The translations under genes and the position numbers were made by a program. A DNA stretch of 64,000 nucleotides from Ignavibacteria bacterium. Its GTDB lineage: Bacteria; Bacteroidota; Ignavibacteria; Kapaibacteriales; UBA2268. Below, piece after piece: positions 28,929 to 39,970 of this stretch. The stretch spans positions 124,001 through 188,000 of the forward strand of contig JAOAEE010000013.1 of assembly GCA_026416955.1 (NCBI GenBank), written 5' to 3'. Position 1 is the stretch's first letter, and each line of letters starts with the position of its first letter. Below the pieces are notes generated by a model that saw only the letters and a program-made list of their open reading frames with translations, did no database searches and was not told the DNA's origin.

Positions 28929-30068
28929 TTATTCTAAAACGTGAATGTTTCGAGGTTCACAAATTTCTTTTAGTTCTTTGGGCCAAACAGTAACACTGAC
29001 TTCTCCTAAATGAGCGGTTCGTAACAAATACATATATGTTCTTGATTGACCAATTCCACCACCAATCGATAAGGGAACCTTATCATTAAGAATAGCTTGG
29101 TGATATGGAAGTTCAAGGAAATGTAGTTGGTTGGACATTTTAAGTTGCTCGACCATTGTTTCTTTGGTAACTCGAATTCCCATCGAAGTTAGTTCGTGTC
29201 GTCTGCGTGTTACTGGATTCCAAACCAATATATCCCCATTTAGTCCGTGCATTTGTTGCCCATTCTTTACTATCGTTGGAGTAATCCAATCATCATAATC
29301 AGCAGCACGCATCTCGTGTGGGTAGCCATCTTTCAATGGATAACCAATTCCAATGATAAAGATTGCTGGGGCAACTTCTTGCAGTACGCGAGTTTCCCTT
29401 TGTTTCCTTGGTAAATCGGGATACATATCCAATATTTCCTCAGCGTGTAGAAAGACTAATTCTTCTGGGAAATCTGGATATTTATCTGTCTTCAATTGGG
29501 GAAACATTTCTTGAACCAATTTCCCCGCATTATAAATTACCTTCCAAATTTTCTTTACTATATCCTTCAGAAAGTCGAGATTCCTATCTTCCATAGTAAT
29601 TACGCGTTCCCAGTCCCATTGGTCAACATAGCAAGAATGGTCGTGGTCCATAAAATAATCTTTTCTTACTGCACGCATATCGGTACAAATTCCTTCGCCC
29701 ACTTTACAACCAAATTGAGCAAGAGCCATTCTTTTCCATTTTGTTGCTGCTTGTACAATTTGTGCGCGAATAGGTTTTTTTAAACCTAAACCACAGTCGA
29801 ACTCGATCGGAGTTCGAGAACCATCCCTATCGAGGTAATCATTCACCCCGCTTTCTTTTTCAACAATAAGTGGAACTTGAACCATCGTTAAGTTCAATTC
29901 TTTGCAAAGGTTCTTTTCGATGTACTCCTTCACTGCAAAAAGAGCCTTCATTCGCTCGAGTGGCGGTAACAGAGGAACATAATCGTTGGGAAGTATTTTC
30001 TCTACTTCCTCATAAGTACTAACACCTGGTCCTGCTAAATCTGCTTTCTTGTCATAAGTTTGACTCAT
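28929..30068 (-). CDS. asnA: Aspartate--ammonia ligase
   Basis: LNLTMVQVPLIVEKESGVNDYLDRDGSRTPIEFDCG, YFMDHDHSCYVDQWDWERVI, IGGGIGQSRTYMYLLRTAHLGEVSVTVW. Confidence 0.95.
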   Translation of the reverse strand: MSQTYDKKADLAGPGVSTYEEVEKILPNDYVPLLPPLERMKALFAVKEYIEKNLCKELNLTMVQVPLIVEKESGVNDYLDRDGSRTPIEFDCGLGLKKPIRAQIVQAATKWKRMALAQFGCKVGEGICTDMRAVRKDYFMDHDHSCYVDQWDWERVITMEDRNLDFLKDIVKKIWKVIYNAGKLVQEMFPQLKTDKYPDFPEELVFLHAEEILDMYPDLPRKQRETRVLQEVAPAIFIIGIGYPLKDGYPHEMRAADYDDWITPTIVKNGQQMHGLNGDILVWNPVTRRRHELTSMGIRVTKETMVEQLKMSNQLHFLELPYHQAILNDKVPLSIGGGIGQSRTYMYLLRTAHLGEVSVTVWPKELKEICEPRNIHVLE

Positions 30069-30293
30069 AGTATCCCTATCAATTATGAATAATACGAAAA
30101 GTCAAATTATAAAAATTTTTATATTTAAACAAAATTTATATATAAAATTTTTATTGAAAAAACAAAAAAAATTTTTTTCTGATATTTTTTTTCTCTAAAT
30201 GAAAAATTTCATACAATTCTCTTTTGAATAAAAAACTATCTTGTTTTTCGAAAAAAAGGATTATTTTAGAAAAGGAAATTATTTAATTATTCG

Positions 30294-33164
30294 TTACTTG
30301 ACTTTCACCAAGCCGAAATTTCTCTTCCCATAGGGTGTAATAACTTGAACAAAGTAGTTACCAGAACTCAACCCTTTTAAACCCAAATCCCTTTCTATTG
30401 TCCAAGGTATTTCATTTTGGAAAGAAAGTTTTCTGATTTGCCTACCAAAACTATCGAAAATTGCTATTTCTAATGGTGTTAATTCAACAAAAGAAATTCT
30501 CATAGTCAAATCATCATTGGTTGGATTTGGAAAGAAGGAAATTTCTAGTAAATCATATTCTTTTCGGTATTTAGAAGGAACTAATCGTAAATTATAAGCC
30601 AAATCATTCAAATGAATAACAGTTTTTCTAAGAGTAAAAACATCTTTACCAGCAAACAATGCAAAGGATACATTCGCAACTGAATCTTTCTGCAACACAA
30701 TAGGTCCTGTAGAAATAAGCATTGATGCATCAGTCGGACGGCTTTTGTTTCTTCGAACACCACCAGATATCAACTTCCATTTTTCTTGTTTAGAAAAACC
30801 ATCGTAAATTCCTATGCTATCTTCTCCTCTACCATCGTTGTCAATAGCATAAAAATTGACAGAACCTTCGTTAACGACTTTCACACCAACAAAAGGTAAT
30901 GTGTCATTATCTCGATTATATGCATATGCGAAATCATAATCCAAATCGTAAATACAATAATCATTTTGTCCAGAAATCCCTATGTCCCAGTCGAAGAAAA
31001 GTCCAACAAATAATGAATCCAAAACTTTTCCTGTATTATTGTGGATTTGATAATTGACAAAGATAATATTTGAATCCAATTTTCCAACTGGTTGAATTAC
31101 TTTACAAACTACATTTAGATCGCTTTTCAGTAAACTATCGGGATTAGTCTTAAACTTACAAGTACCTAAATAATAATTATTTTGTTTGTCGAATTGAACA
31201 GAAAAAATTGAATCTGCCACGAAATTACTACTTTGCCTACTTTGGTTTGAACTGCGAACTACGTCGTAAACGTGTAAATAATCATACCCTATTAAAAGTC
31301 CACCTTCAAACAGAACGTTAGGGCTATTTTTGTAAATAAAACCAACTCCTTGCTTATTTTGTGGATAATCGTTGAAACCAATATTCCCACGACTGTTGAA
31401 TGTAACCGACAAATTATTAAAAGACATAGTTCTGTAAGAAGGGTTTACTTGGAATTCAATATTAAATCGCCCCAACAAACCAAGAGAGTCGTATACTTCA
31501 ATTGGAAGTTTCATTAAGTAATCCAAAGGAAGGTTATCCGACAACGAGATTACAATTTGACTTTGAGTGGTTAGTTTATTGAATTTAGGGATGTTACCGA
31601 CGAAAATTTTATCATTAACGATATCTTTGACATATTGAATTCCTACAGGAATTCTAATTACAACATTATAAAGGTCCGAAAGAACGTTTTTCAAGAAAAA
31701 AGCAAAGTTAATTGTATCGTTTGGAAGAAACAATCCATCGCCATCATTGTCAGTTACAGAAAATAATTCCAAGATTATTGAACGAACAGTATCTGGGTTA
31801 CATTCAACGACTTTGTTTGCGTTTACCCTACCTGAACCAATAAAACCAGAGTAAGAGGCATTTATCTGGTCGATGTTATCTGACTGTTTTTTTACTAACT
31901 CGTAGATTTGTTCAAAGTTTAGATTAGGGAATTTTAATCTAGCGATTGCTACTACTCCTGCTGCAACAGGTGAAGCCATAGAGGTACCATCCCAAGCAGC
32001 ATAAGTATTACCAGGAGTTGTTGAAAGAACTTTAACTCCCGGTGCAGAAACATCGACCTTTGGACTATAGTTAGAAAATCCTGCCTTTATATCGCTTGAA
32101 TCAACAGCAGCAACAGAAAGAACTCCATTATACGAAGCAGGTGCAAAGTCCGAATATCTTCCGTCGTTTCCAGCAGCAGCAACAACACAAGCACCAAGAG
32201 AATTTGCAGCACGTACAACATCGTTTTCAAGATTTGAACCAGATTCACTACCCCAAGAGCAGTTAATTACTTTCGCACCCATCACAGCAGAATAAAGAAT
32301 TCCATCATATCCCTTGGTAATGTAAGTATTAAACTGCTCGTCCGAAGCACATTTTACTGGTAAAATCTTTACATTTGGAACAATTCCGGCAATACCCAGC
32401 CCATTATTTTGTTTTGCACCTACGATACCAGCAACGTGAGTTCCATGACCATTTCCGGGCCTTGGGTCGTTATCTGCCTTTTGACCACTGGAACCTGCAA
32501 AATCCCAACCAATATAATCATCAACATAACCATTACCATCATCATCAATTCCATTACTTCTTTTATCCTTTCCCGTAGTGTCCAAACCTATTTCCCCATT
32601 ATTCAAAAAAATATTTTCTTTCAAATCTTCGTGCTCGAAATCTACACCAGTATCAACAATTGCAACTACGATTGTATCCACGATACCAATCAATTTTTCC
32701 CAAGCACTAAATGCTTGAATTTTCTTCAAATAATATTGCTCTCCTATTCTTGGATCGTTTAAATCACCAACTAACTTATGGATAAAATAAGGTTGAACAT
32801 ATTCAAAGTAGGGAAAATTTTTTAGTTTTTCAGAAGCAATTAAAGGGTCGATAGAATTTTCATATTCGATTAAATAAATTCTCTTTAAAGACCTCAAAGG
32901 ACTTTCATCTTGATTTTTGAAGTTTTGTTGAAGCTTTTTTGAACCAAAATCAATAAGTTTATAATTAAACAATGGATAAACTGTTGTTCTTCCTAAAATA
33001 TTCTCGAAAAAATTTTCAATAAAAATCTTGGGGCTTTCTGTGTTCTGGTTGTAAAATTCAGTGCGTACCTTAACGACCAAAATGTTTTTTAAGTATTCCA
33101 ATGCAGAAATCGTATAAACTTTTGTAAGAAATATTACCAAAAAAAAGCAAAAAAACCTTTTCAT
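30294..33164 (-). CDS. S8 family (subtilisin-like) serine peptidase with T9SS C-terminal sorting domain
   Basis: Catalytic motifs VDTGVDFEHEDL, GHGTHVAGI, GTSMASPVAAG; C-term FFPNPTNDDLTM...IFDSFGRQIRKL...SSGNYFVQV. Confidence 0.93.
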   Translation of the reverse strand: MKRFFCFFLVIFLTKVYTISALEYLKNILVVKVRTEFYNQNTESPKIFIENFFENILGRTTVYPLFNYKLIDFGSKKLQQNFKNQDESPLRSLKRIYLIEYENSIDPLIASEKLKNFPYFEYVQPYFIHKLVGDLNDPRIGEQYYLKKIQAFSAWEKLIGIVDTIVVAIVDTGVDFEHEDLKENIFLNNGEIGLDTTGKDKRSNGIDDDGNGYVDDYIGWDFAGSSGQKADNDPRPGNGHGTHVAGIVGAKQNNGLGIAGIVPNVKILPVKCASDEQFNTYITKGYDGILYSAVMGAKVINCSWGSESGSNLENDVVRAANSLGACVVAAAGNDGRYSDFAPASYNGVLSVAAVDSSDIKAGFSNYSPKVDVSAPGVKVLSTTPGNTYAAWDGTSMASPVAAGVVAIARLKFPNLNFEQIYELVKKQSDNIDQINASYSGFIGSGRVNANKVVECNPDTVRSIILELFSVTDNDGDGLFLPNDTINFAFFLKNVLSDLYNVVIRIPVGIQYVKDIVNDKIFVGNIPKFNKLTTQSQIVISLSDNLPLDYLMKLPIEVYDSLGLLGRFNIEFQVNPSYRTMSFNNLSVTFNSRGNIGFNDYPQNKQGVGFIYKNSPNVLFEGGLLIGYDYLHVYDVVRSSNQSRQSSNFVADSIFSVQFDKQNNYYLGTCKFKTNPDSLLKSDLNVVCKVIQPVGKLDSNIIFVNYQIHNNTGKVLDSLFVGLFFDWDIGISGQNDYCIYDLDYDFAYAYNRDNDTLPFVGVKVVNEGSVNFYAIDNDGRGEDSIGIYDGFSKQEKWKLISGGVRRNKSRPTDASMLISTGPIVLQKDSVANVSFALFAGKDVFTLRKTVIHLNDLAYNLRLVPSKYRKEYDLLEISFFPNPTNDDLTMRISFVELTPLEIAIFDSFGRQIRKLSFQNEIPWTIERDLGLKGLSSGNYFVQVITPYGKRNFGLVKVK

Positions 33165-33261
33165 ATTATAAGAAATAATAAAAATAATTAATTTAACACA
33201 AAAATTCAACTTAAATATCTTACTTTCTTTGCTATTTTTGTATTTTATTGAAAGGTGAAAT

Positions 33262-34581
33262 ATGGGAGAAAAATTGTATAACTTCGTAGCGAAATCAGAC
33301 CCAGAGGTTTATGAAGCACTTGTCAATGAATATAATAGACAACACGAAAAAATTGAACTAATTGCTAGTGAGAATTTTGTTTCCCCAGCAGTTTTAGATG
33401 CACAAGGTTCTGTTTTAACTAACAAATATGCCGAAGGGTATCCCGGTGCAAGATATTACGGTGGCTGTGAATGGGTTGATGTTGCCGAAAATCTTGCTCG
33501 CGACAGAGTAAAAAAATTATTCGGGGCAGAATATGCAAACGTTCAACCTCATAGCGGAAGTAGTGCAAATATGGCGGTTTACTTCTCTTTTTTAAAACCC
33601 GGCGACACTGTTCTTGGTATGAGCCTTGCCCACGGAGGTCATCTTACTCACGGTTCACCAGTAAATTTTTCCGGAAGGCTATTTAACTTTGTTCCCTACG
33701 AACTCAATCCAGAAACAGGAAGAATTGACCTAAATATGGTGGAAGATTTAGCAATCAAACACAAACCTAAAATGATTACCGTGGGTGCATCTGCATACCC
33801 AAGAGAAATCGATTTTAAAGGTTTTCGGGAAATTGCCGATAAGGTGGGTGCTTTTTTGTTTGCCGACATTGCCCACCCAGCAGGGATTATAGCAAAGGGG
33901 TACCTGCAAAGCCCAATTCCATATTGTCACATAGTTTCGAGCACAACCCACAAAACACTTCGTGGTCCACGGGGAGGGCTAATTCTTATTGGTAAAGACT
34001 ATGAAAATCCGTTTGGAATTACTGCACCTAAAACAGGAAGAATTAAAAAAATGAGTGAGGTTGTTGACTCTTGGGTTATGCCTGGTATCCAAGGAGGTCC
34101 CCTGATGCATGTAATTGCTGCTAAAGCGGTTGCCTTTGGTGAAGCACTTTCCGATAAATTCGACGAATATATCCAACAAGTACTTAAAAATGCAAAAGCA
34201 CTTGCAAAGGCTTTAATGGACAAAGGATACAATCTAGTAAGTGGTGGAACAGACAATCATTTAATGTTAATCGATTTAAGAAACAAGAATGTTACTGGAA
34301 AGCAAGCAGAAACGGCATTGGATAAAGCCGGAATTACTGTAAATAAAAATGCTGTTCCATTCGATACTCAACCTCCTCTTATTACTTCTGGAATTCGCAT
34401 TGGAACACCAGCAATGACAACTCGTGGAATGACAGAAGAAGATATGGTAACAATTGCAGATTTTATTGATAAAGTAATTTCAAATATCAGTAACGAAGAT
34501 GTTTTGAATAATATTCGAAATGAAGTAAAAGAATTTACTAGCACATTCCCGTTATTTCATCCTAAATGGTTTACTTTTTAA
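33262..34581 (+). CDS. glyA: Serine hydroxymethyltransferase
   Basis: [58 protein letters not shown]-lysine motif. Confidence 0.97.
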   Translation: MGEKLYNFVAKSDPEVYEALVNEYNRQHEKIELIASENFVSPAVLDAQGSVLTNKYAEGYPGARYYGGCEWVDVAENLARDRVKKLFGAEYANVQPHSGSSANMAVYFSFLKPGDTVLGMSLAHGGHLTHGSPVNFSGRLFNFVPYELNPETGRIDLNMVEDLAIKHKPKMITVGASAYPREIDFKGFREIADKVGAFLFADIAHPAGIIAKGYLQSPIPYCHIVSSTTHKTLRGPRGGLILIGKDYENPFGITAPKTGRIKKMSEVVDSWVMPGIQGGPLMHVIAAKAVAFGEALSDKFDEYIQQVLKNAKALAKALMDKGYNLVSGGTDNHLMLIDLRNKNVTGKQAETALDKAGITVNKNAVPFDTQPPLITSGIRIGTPAMTTRGMTEEDMVTIADFIDKVISNISNEDVLNNIRNEVKEFTSTFPLFHPKWFTF

Positions 34582-34602
34582 GAATCTGAAGGTTGGTTGA
34601 CA

Positions 34603-34815
34603 TTAATCCTTTTGTTCGCCTTTGGCTGTATTAATTCTAAAGGGATAGTAAATCGGACAAACCCCGATTAAGCCAGATATTAGAAAAACAACAGCAAGAA
34701 CACCAAAAATATATGCACTAAGTCCTTTTAAATGGCCAAGAGCAATTAAAATTGCAAGAACTATTGCAAGAATAATTCTCAAAGTGCGGTCGAAAGAACC
34801 CATATTTTTCTTCAT
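34603..34815 (-). CDS. DUF2892-like small membrane protein
   Basis: MGSFDRTLRIILAIVLAILIALGH...GVCPIYYPFRINT. Confidence 0.85.
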   Translation of the reverse strand: MKKNMGSFDRTLRIILAIVLAILIALGHLKGLSAYIFGVLAVVFLISGLIGVCPIYYPFRINTAKGEQKD

Positions 34816-34881
34816 AAATCACCCTAAATATTTTATTTAACATAACAACAATCCTAAATTAATAAAAATTAATAAACAATT

Positions 34882-36558
34882 TTACTTTTTATTTACTGCT
34901 TCTAAATTTTTTACTTTTTGTAGAATTTCAATGGAATTAACCCCAAGCTCAATTGCTTTTCTGTAGTAAATAATTGCATTAAGAGTGTCGTTTTTTCTCT
35001 CGAATGCCTCGCCAAGAAAAATATTTACATCCACTTGATTAGAATCCAATTTCAACGCTTGTTGAAAATCCCGAATAGCTTCATCAAATTTATCAACACC
35101 TAAGTAGCACAAGCCCCTATTGACATAAGCATTTACAAATTTTGGATTTAAAGAAATGACCCTTGAAAAATCTTGAATAGCACTTCCAAATTTTCGTAAA
35201 TCATAATAAATATTTCCTCGGTTATAATACCCAAAATAAAAATTACTATCCAAGTCAATAGACTTTGAATAATCTTCTATTGCTTTTAAATAATCACCTC
35301 GTTCTTCCAAAATCATTCCTCTTCCCAAGTAAACTTGGGGAATTCTATTTGGATATTTGGAAATGCAATCGTTCCAAAGTGCACTATCGTTTTCCCATTT
35401 CTTAATCTCGCTATTAGAAACGAAGTAGAAAAACATAATCAAGAGTAAAAGAATGAAATACTTATATTTTTGAAATTTTACACTAAAAAGATATGCAAAG
35501 AAAAATGAAAAACCAAATAAAGAAATGTAGATGTATCTGTCGGAAACGGTCGACCAATATTGATAATAGAAGGTAATTAAATTCGAAACTGGAAGAAAGG
35601 CAATGATAAAAAATAAAATTGAAAACCAAAACTCTCGCTTATATTTTACTACAAATCCTATTACAATTATCGCAAATGTAAAGATAACGTAATAAAAGTA
35701 AAAAGGGTTATTTTTCAAAAAATTGAAGGAAAGACCATAACCGGGTGAAAGTCCAAAAGGTAGAAACAATTTCTGCAAATAAAACCCTATTGAATTCAAC
35801 CAAACAATAGGTCGATAATACCAAGGTATCTCAAACTCAATAACTTTCGTTGACTCACCTTGCAATGAAATGAAAACAAATGGGATTATTAGCAACAAAA
35901 AATACCAGTTACTTTTCAAAGAATGAATAATATTAGGACTTTTCTTTCTATACCAATCGATTAAGAGCAACAGTAAAGGGAAAATAATACCGCTTGGCTT
36001 GGATAATATTGAAAGAAGTATCAAAATCGAAACAATGATTATTTTAAATGTTTGCTTCTTAAAATCTATAACATAAAGGAGAATGGATAGAAAACCAAAA
36101 AAAGCAGACAAAAGGCCTCGAGCTTCGGAAATCCAAACAACACTTTCTATCTGAATTGGATGCAAAGAAAAAATTATTGCACCAAATAATGCGGAAAAAT
36201 TCGAATTAATTAAGCGACGAATAATAAAAAATACTATTAAAGTATTTAAGAGATGCAAAAGCAAATTAAACAAGTGGAAAACTAACGGAACAAAATTACC
36301 ATCACTAATTCCACCAAGATAAGACACACTAGACCAAGCCAAATAGGTAATTGGAATATACATTTTGTCTTTTTTGGGAACGAAATGCTCCGAGATTTTT
36401 TCAAATGGGTTGTGGAAAGGAATATTATCCGATTTTAAATAAAGTTCCTTGTCGTCCCAAACAAAATCGTAATTAAGGGATGGATAATAGAAAAAAATAT
36501 TTAATCCAATAAGAATTAAAACACAAACAAAATAATTAGGTATTTCTTGTTTTTCCAT
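34882..36558 (-). CDS. Polytopic membrane protein with C-terminal TPR repeats (TMTC/PMT-like topology)
   Basis: Many TM helices, then TPR units (AIEDYSKSIDLDSNFYFGYYNRGNIYYDLRKFGSAIQDFSRVISLNPKFVNAYVNRGLCY...). Confidence 0.8.
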   Translation of the reverse strand: MEKQEIPNYFVCVLILIGLNIFFYYPSLNYDFVWDDKELYLKSDNIPFHNPFEKISEHFVPKKDKMYIPITYLAWSSVSYLGGISDGNFVPLVFHLFNLLLHLLNTLIVFFIIRRLINSNFSALFGAIIFSLHPIQIESVVWISEARGLLSAFFGFLSILLYVIDFKKQTFKIIIVSILILLSILSKPSGIIFPLLLLLIDWYRKKSPNIIHSLKSNWYFLLLIIPFVFISLQGESTKVIEFEIPWYYRPIVWLNSIGFYLQKLFLPFGLSPGYGLSFNFLKNNPFYFYYVIFTFAIIVIGFVVKYKREFWFSILFFIIAFLPVSNLITFYYQYWSTVSDRYIYISLFGFSFFFAYLFSVKFQKYKYFILLLLIMFFYFVSNSEIKKWENDSALWNDCISKYPNRIPQVYLGRGMILEERGDYLKAIEDYSKSIDLDSNFYFGYYNRGNIYYDLRKFGSAIQDFSRVISLNPKFVNAYVNRGLCYLGVDKFDEAIRDFQQALKLDSNQVDVNIFLGEAFERKNDTLNAIIYYRKAIELGVNSIEILQKVKNLEAVNKK

Positions 36559-36596
36559 TCATAAAGAAATATTCACAATGAATAAGCAAAATTGGA

Positions 36597-37916
36597 TTAA
36601 ATATCCAAATATTTTTCAACTTCCCATTCAGTAACTTGAAGTTTGAATTCGTTCCATTCTCGTTCTTTTATTCTAATATACCTTCGAAATAGAACATCGC
36701 CAAATGTTTGCTTACATAATTCACTGTTTTTCAAGAATTGAATGGCTTCGTATAAAGATGAAGGTAATGTTTCAATATTGAATTCTCTAAGTTTGATGTC
36801 ATCAAAATGATACAAGTCTTCCTCTACAGGATTTGGAGGCTGTAAATTGTTTTTTACCCCATCCAACCCAGCAGAAAGCATCAATGCAAAAGCAAGGTAT
36901 GGATTGGCCGATGGGTCGGGACATCTTAATTCAATTCTAGCAGATTCCTTTTTGTCCTCGAACCACTTTGGTATCCTTATCAGTGCAGAACGATTAATTC
37001 GGGCCCAAGAAATATAAACAGGTGCTTCGTAACCAGCAACTAGCCTTTTATAGGAATTTACAGTTGGACAAAGAACCCCACATATTTCTTTAATGTGTGC
37101 TAATTGCCCAGCAATAAACGAATAGGCAACTTTCGAGAGATTGTATTTATCCCCGCCGTCGAAGAAGGCATTCCTTCTCTCGTTAATATCAAATAAGCTT
37201 TGGTGAACGTGCATACCAGAGCCATTGATTCCCATAATTGGTTTTGGCATAAAAGATGCAATTAAATTGTATCTTTGAGCAATTGCTTTAACAGTAGAAC
37301 GCAAAGTTAAAACTCTATCGGCAGTAATCAGGGCATCACCATAACGAAAATCAACCTCAAATTGTCCAGTAGCTACTTCGTGGTGAATTGCTTCAACATC
37401 AATATCGAAATACTCCAAATTCTTTGCAATGTCACGCATTATTTGTTGTGCATATTCTCCCGCAAGGTCGAAATATCCTCGGTTGTCAATAGGCAAAGGT
37501 CCGTTTCCTTCTTTTGTAAATAGGAAAAATTCTACTTCCGGTCCAAGATTATATTGGAAACCTAAACTTTTAGCATATTCAATAGCCTTTTTAAGAACGA
37601 ACCGTGGGTCGGCCTCGAATGGGTTTCCGTCAGGTTTATATATATCACAAATGAACCTTGCAGTTTTCTCTTCTCCATTTGAAAGCCAGGGGATTATTGC
37701 ATAAGTACTAACATCGGGTTTTAGATACAAATCGCTTTCGTGTATCCTTGCAAAGCCTTCGATAGAAGAACCATCAAACCAAGTTCCGTATTTAAGTGAG
37801 TCTTCAATTTTTGAAACGGGAATTGTAACTTCTTTCAATGTTCCTAAAATATCCGTAAATTGAAGGTTTACAAATGTAACATTGTCCTTATGTAACTTAT
37901 CAATAATGTGTTCCAT
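36597..37916 (-). CDS. glnA: Glutamine synthetase, type I
   Basis: WFDGSSIEGFARIHESD, EVEFFLF, INGSGMHVHQSLF, VAGYEAPVYISWARINRSALIRIP. Confidence 0.95.
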   Translation of the reverse strand: MEHIIDKLHKDNVTFVNLQFTDILGTLKEVTIPVSKIEDSLKYGTWFDGSSIEGFARIHESDLYLKPDVSTYAIIPWLSNGEEKTARFICDIYKPDGNPFEADPRFVLKKAIEYAKSLGFQYNLGPEVEFFLFTKEGNGPLPIDNRGYFDLAGEYAQQIMRDIAKNLEYFDIDVEAIHHEVATGQFEVDFRYGDALITADRVLTLRSTVKAIAQRYNLIASFMPKPIMGINGSGMHVHQSLFDINERRNAFFDGGDKYNLSKVAYSFIAGQLAHIKEICGVLCPTVNSYKRLVAGYEAPVYISWARINRSALIRIPKWFEDKKESARIELRCPDPSANPYLAFALMLSAGLDGVKNNLQPPNPVEEDLYHFDDIKLREFNIETLPSSLYEAIQFLKNSELCKQTFGDVLFRRYIRIKEREWNEFKLQVTEWEVEKYLDI

Positions 37917-37980
37917 AAACAATATCCAAAAAAATACAAAGATAAGAATTTTGAAAGAATATCATTGCAAATCTTGAAAA

Positions 37981-38850
37981 TTAGTATTCTTCCTCTTCTT
38001 CTTCTTCAATTCGTTCATACCTATCGAAGATAATAGTAGTGTTTGGCAAATTACTAATCAAATTTGAAATTGCTGAAAAGGGAATATTGTTATTTGTCAA
38101 ATCCAATAGTCTTAAGTTTTTCATTGAAAATATTTCAGGTGGAATTTTCTGTAAATTATTATTTGATAAATTCAAATACTTTAAATTGCGAACAGAAGAA
38201 GTATCAATCAAAATTTCTGTAATGTTATTTTTCGATAAATCTAAATACTCTAAGGAAGGCATATCACGAACCATTACATTCGATAGATTGTTGTTTTTTA
38301 GAACAACATTTCTTAGTGACTTTTTGCCATATAATTCAGCGGGAAAGGTACTTATGTTACTTTTGACAGCAACAAAACTTACAATATCACTTGGCAAATT
38401 CAAATAACCAGCAACATTTGCGTAACTGAGATTCACAACCTTGCCATTTCTATTTTCACTCACCAAGGTATTCGAAGAAGTCTTTTGCCTTGTTTTTTCT
38501 ATCAAATGCTTTGTTGCAACTTGTGAGCCTTCGTAATTTGAGTTTATTAATTTATTATACTTTTTGTGAGCGGATAGAAAATGGCTCTCGGCGAAATCAT
38601 AATTTCCCATTTGGAAAAAAATTTGACCAAGAGTTTCATCAGCAACTGCATCCCAATATTTTGCCTCCCAAGTATTGAATTTTGCAATAATATCTTTTGC
38701 TTCGTAAACCAAATCGCTGGCTCTTTCGTAGTTTTCTAACCAAATATTTGTATTAGCCAACTTAAGAAGTCTCTTTGCATAATTTAAATCTTGGGCAAAT
38801 AGGTTTCCAAATGTTATAAATAATAAGAAAATTAATATTGTTTTTTTCAT
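37981..38850 (-). CDS. Secreted protein with TPR-like N-terminal part and leucine-rich repeats, polyglutamate C-terminus
   Basis: Signal peptide MKKTILIFLLFITFGNLFA; LRR units LEYLDLSKNNITEI, LKYLNLSNNNLQKIPPEIF, LRLLDLTNNNI; ends RIEEEEEEEY. Confidence 0.75.
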   Translation of the reverse strand: MKKTILIFLLFITFGNLFAQDLNYAKRLLKLANTNIWLENYERASDLVYEAKDIIAKFNTWEAKYWDAVADETLGQIFFQMGNYDFAESHFLSAHKKYNKLINSNYEGSQVATKHLIEKTRQKTSSNTLVSENRNGKVVNLSYANVAGYLNLPSDIVSFVAVKSNISTFPAELYGKKSLRNVVLKNNNLSNVMVRDMPSLEYLDLSKNNITEILIDTSSVRNLKYLNLSNNNLQKIPPEIFSMKNLRLLDLTNNNIPFSAISNLISNLPNTTIIFDRYERIEEEEEEEY

Positions 38851-38858
38851 AACCACCT

Positions 38859-39944
38859 CTAAAAAGTATTCAACAAATTAAACTTAATACCCAAAAACAC
38901 ACTTGGTAAAAAGGGTTTCCCAAGTAATAAACCATCGTATCCGATAGCATCTACATACTTATAAAATGATGCTCCAGCCAGGACTGCAATAGGAACCCTA
39001 CGGCTAAAACCTCCAAGTATAGTACAAACACCTAATGAATAGCCTTTATAATCATTTTGAAATAGGAAAGGAGAAGGAGATTTAGTAAATCCCTTAAAGT
39101 AACCAGCAGATAAATCTATCTCCCAATACAATGAACTTGAGTTGATTAACTTAGAAAGATTGACTAAAAATAAAACACTAAAATTCCATATATCATCTTT
39201 ATAGGTTTGTTTAATAGGAATCTCGCGTCCCGGTTGTTCCACAATATTGGTCAAATAGGTATAAGAAGTTGCAAATTTTACTCCAAGTACATTATTTGCC
39301 AAGTTAAATAAATGCAGTTCTAAATCGAATGAGGGAGCAAGATAAGTATTAATTCTTGGATTATCAAAAAACCATTGTGATGCTTTAATATTTGCCCCAA
39401 GTATAGGAAAATAAATTGGGCGATTCATTAATTCAATAATCACTTTGTTTCCATCGTTTTCACAATCAAACAATTTCAAATTCAAGGCCTTTATTATGCT
39501 ATCTCTAATATCAATTAATTCTCTTAATGTTTCATACTCAATGAATTTCAATTTTAATGTATCGTTTTCAATTTTATACTTTTCTAGTTCTATTTTAACC
39601 TTTTCAAGTTTTTCTTGACAATTAGTTAACCTTGGGTCATCTTTTTTATTTTTCACACTATCGTATAAAGCACGTGCTAAATTGTAATATCTTCTGATTT
39701 CTCTTATTTCCATATTTTGAATTGCTGTATAAGAAACTGGAGGAACCATATTATCAATTCCAAGTTGAGCTTGTAAAATCAATGCCCTTGTATAATAACC
39801 CATAAGCAATTCAAAATACTTTTCGTTGGTAGTAATATAATTTCTTAAATTCGTTGGCAAGGGCGGGACATTAACAAATGGTTCTGCTGCTAAAAGGCTT
39901 AAAGTTGAAATTATTATTAGCAAAAAATTGAGCAAAATTTTCAT
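38859..39944 (-). CDS. Hypothetical outer-membrane-like protein
   Basis: Signal peptide, coiled-coil segment, C-terminal alternating beta-strand pattern. Confidence 0.5.
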   Translation of the reverse strand: MKILLNFLLIIISTLSLLAAEPFVNVPPLPTNLRNYITTNEKYFELLMGYYTRALILQAQLGIDNMVPPVSYTAIQNMEIREIRRYYNLARALYDSVKNKKDDPRLTNCQEKLEKVKIELEKYKIENDTLKLKFIEYETLRELIDIRDSIIKALNLKLFDCENDGNKVIIELMNRPIYFPILGANIKASQWFFDNPRINTYLAPSFDLELHLFNLANNVLGVKFATSYTYLTNIVEQPGREIPIKQTYKDDIWNFSVLFLVNLSKLINSSSLYWEIDLSAGYFKGFTKSPSPFLFQNDYKGYSLGVCTILGGFSRRVPIAVLAGASFYKYVDAIGYDGLLLGKPFLPSVFLGIKFNLLNTF

Positions 39945-39970
39945 AATTCACCTAATTTATTTAAATTATT

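Noticed and set aside
33233-33240. TATTTTTG as a glyA promoter -7 element
   Set aside because: Matches TAnnTTTG but no TTTG at the expected -33 spacing; too weak in AT-rich DNA to list as a feature.
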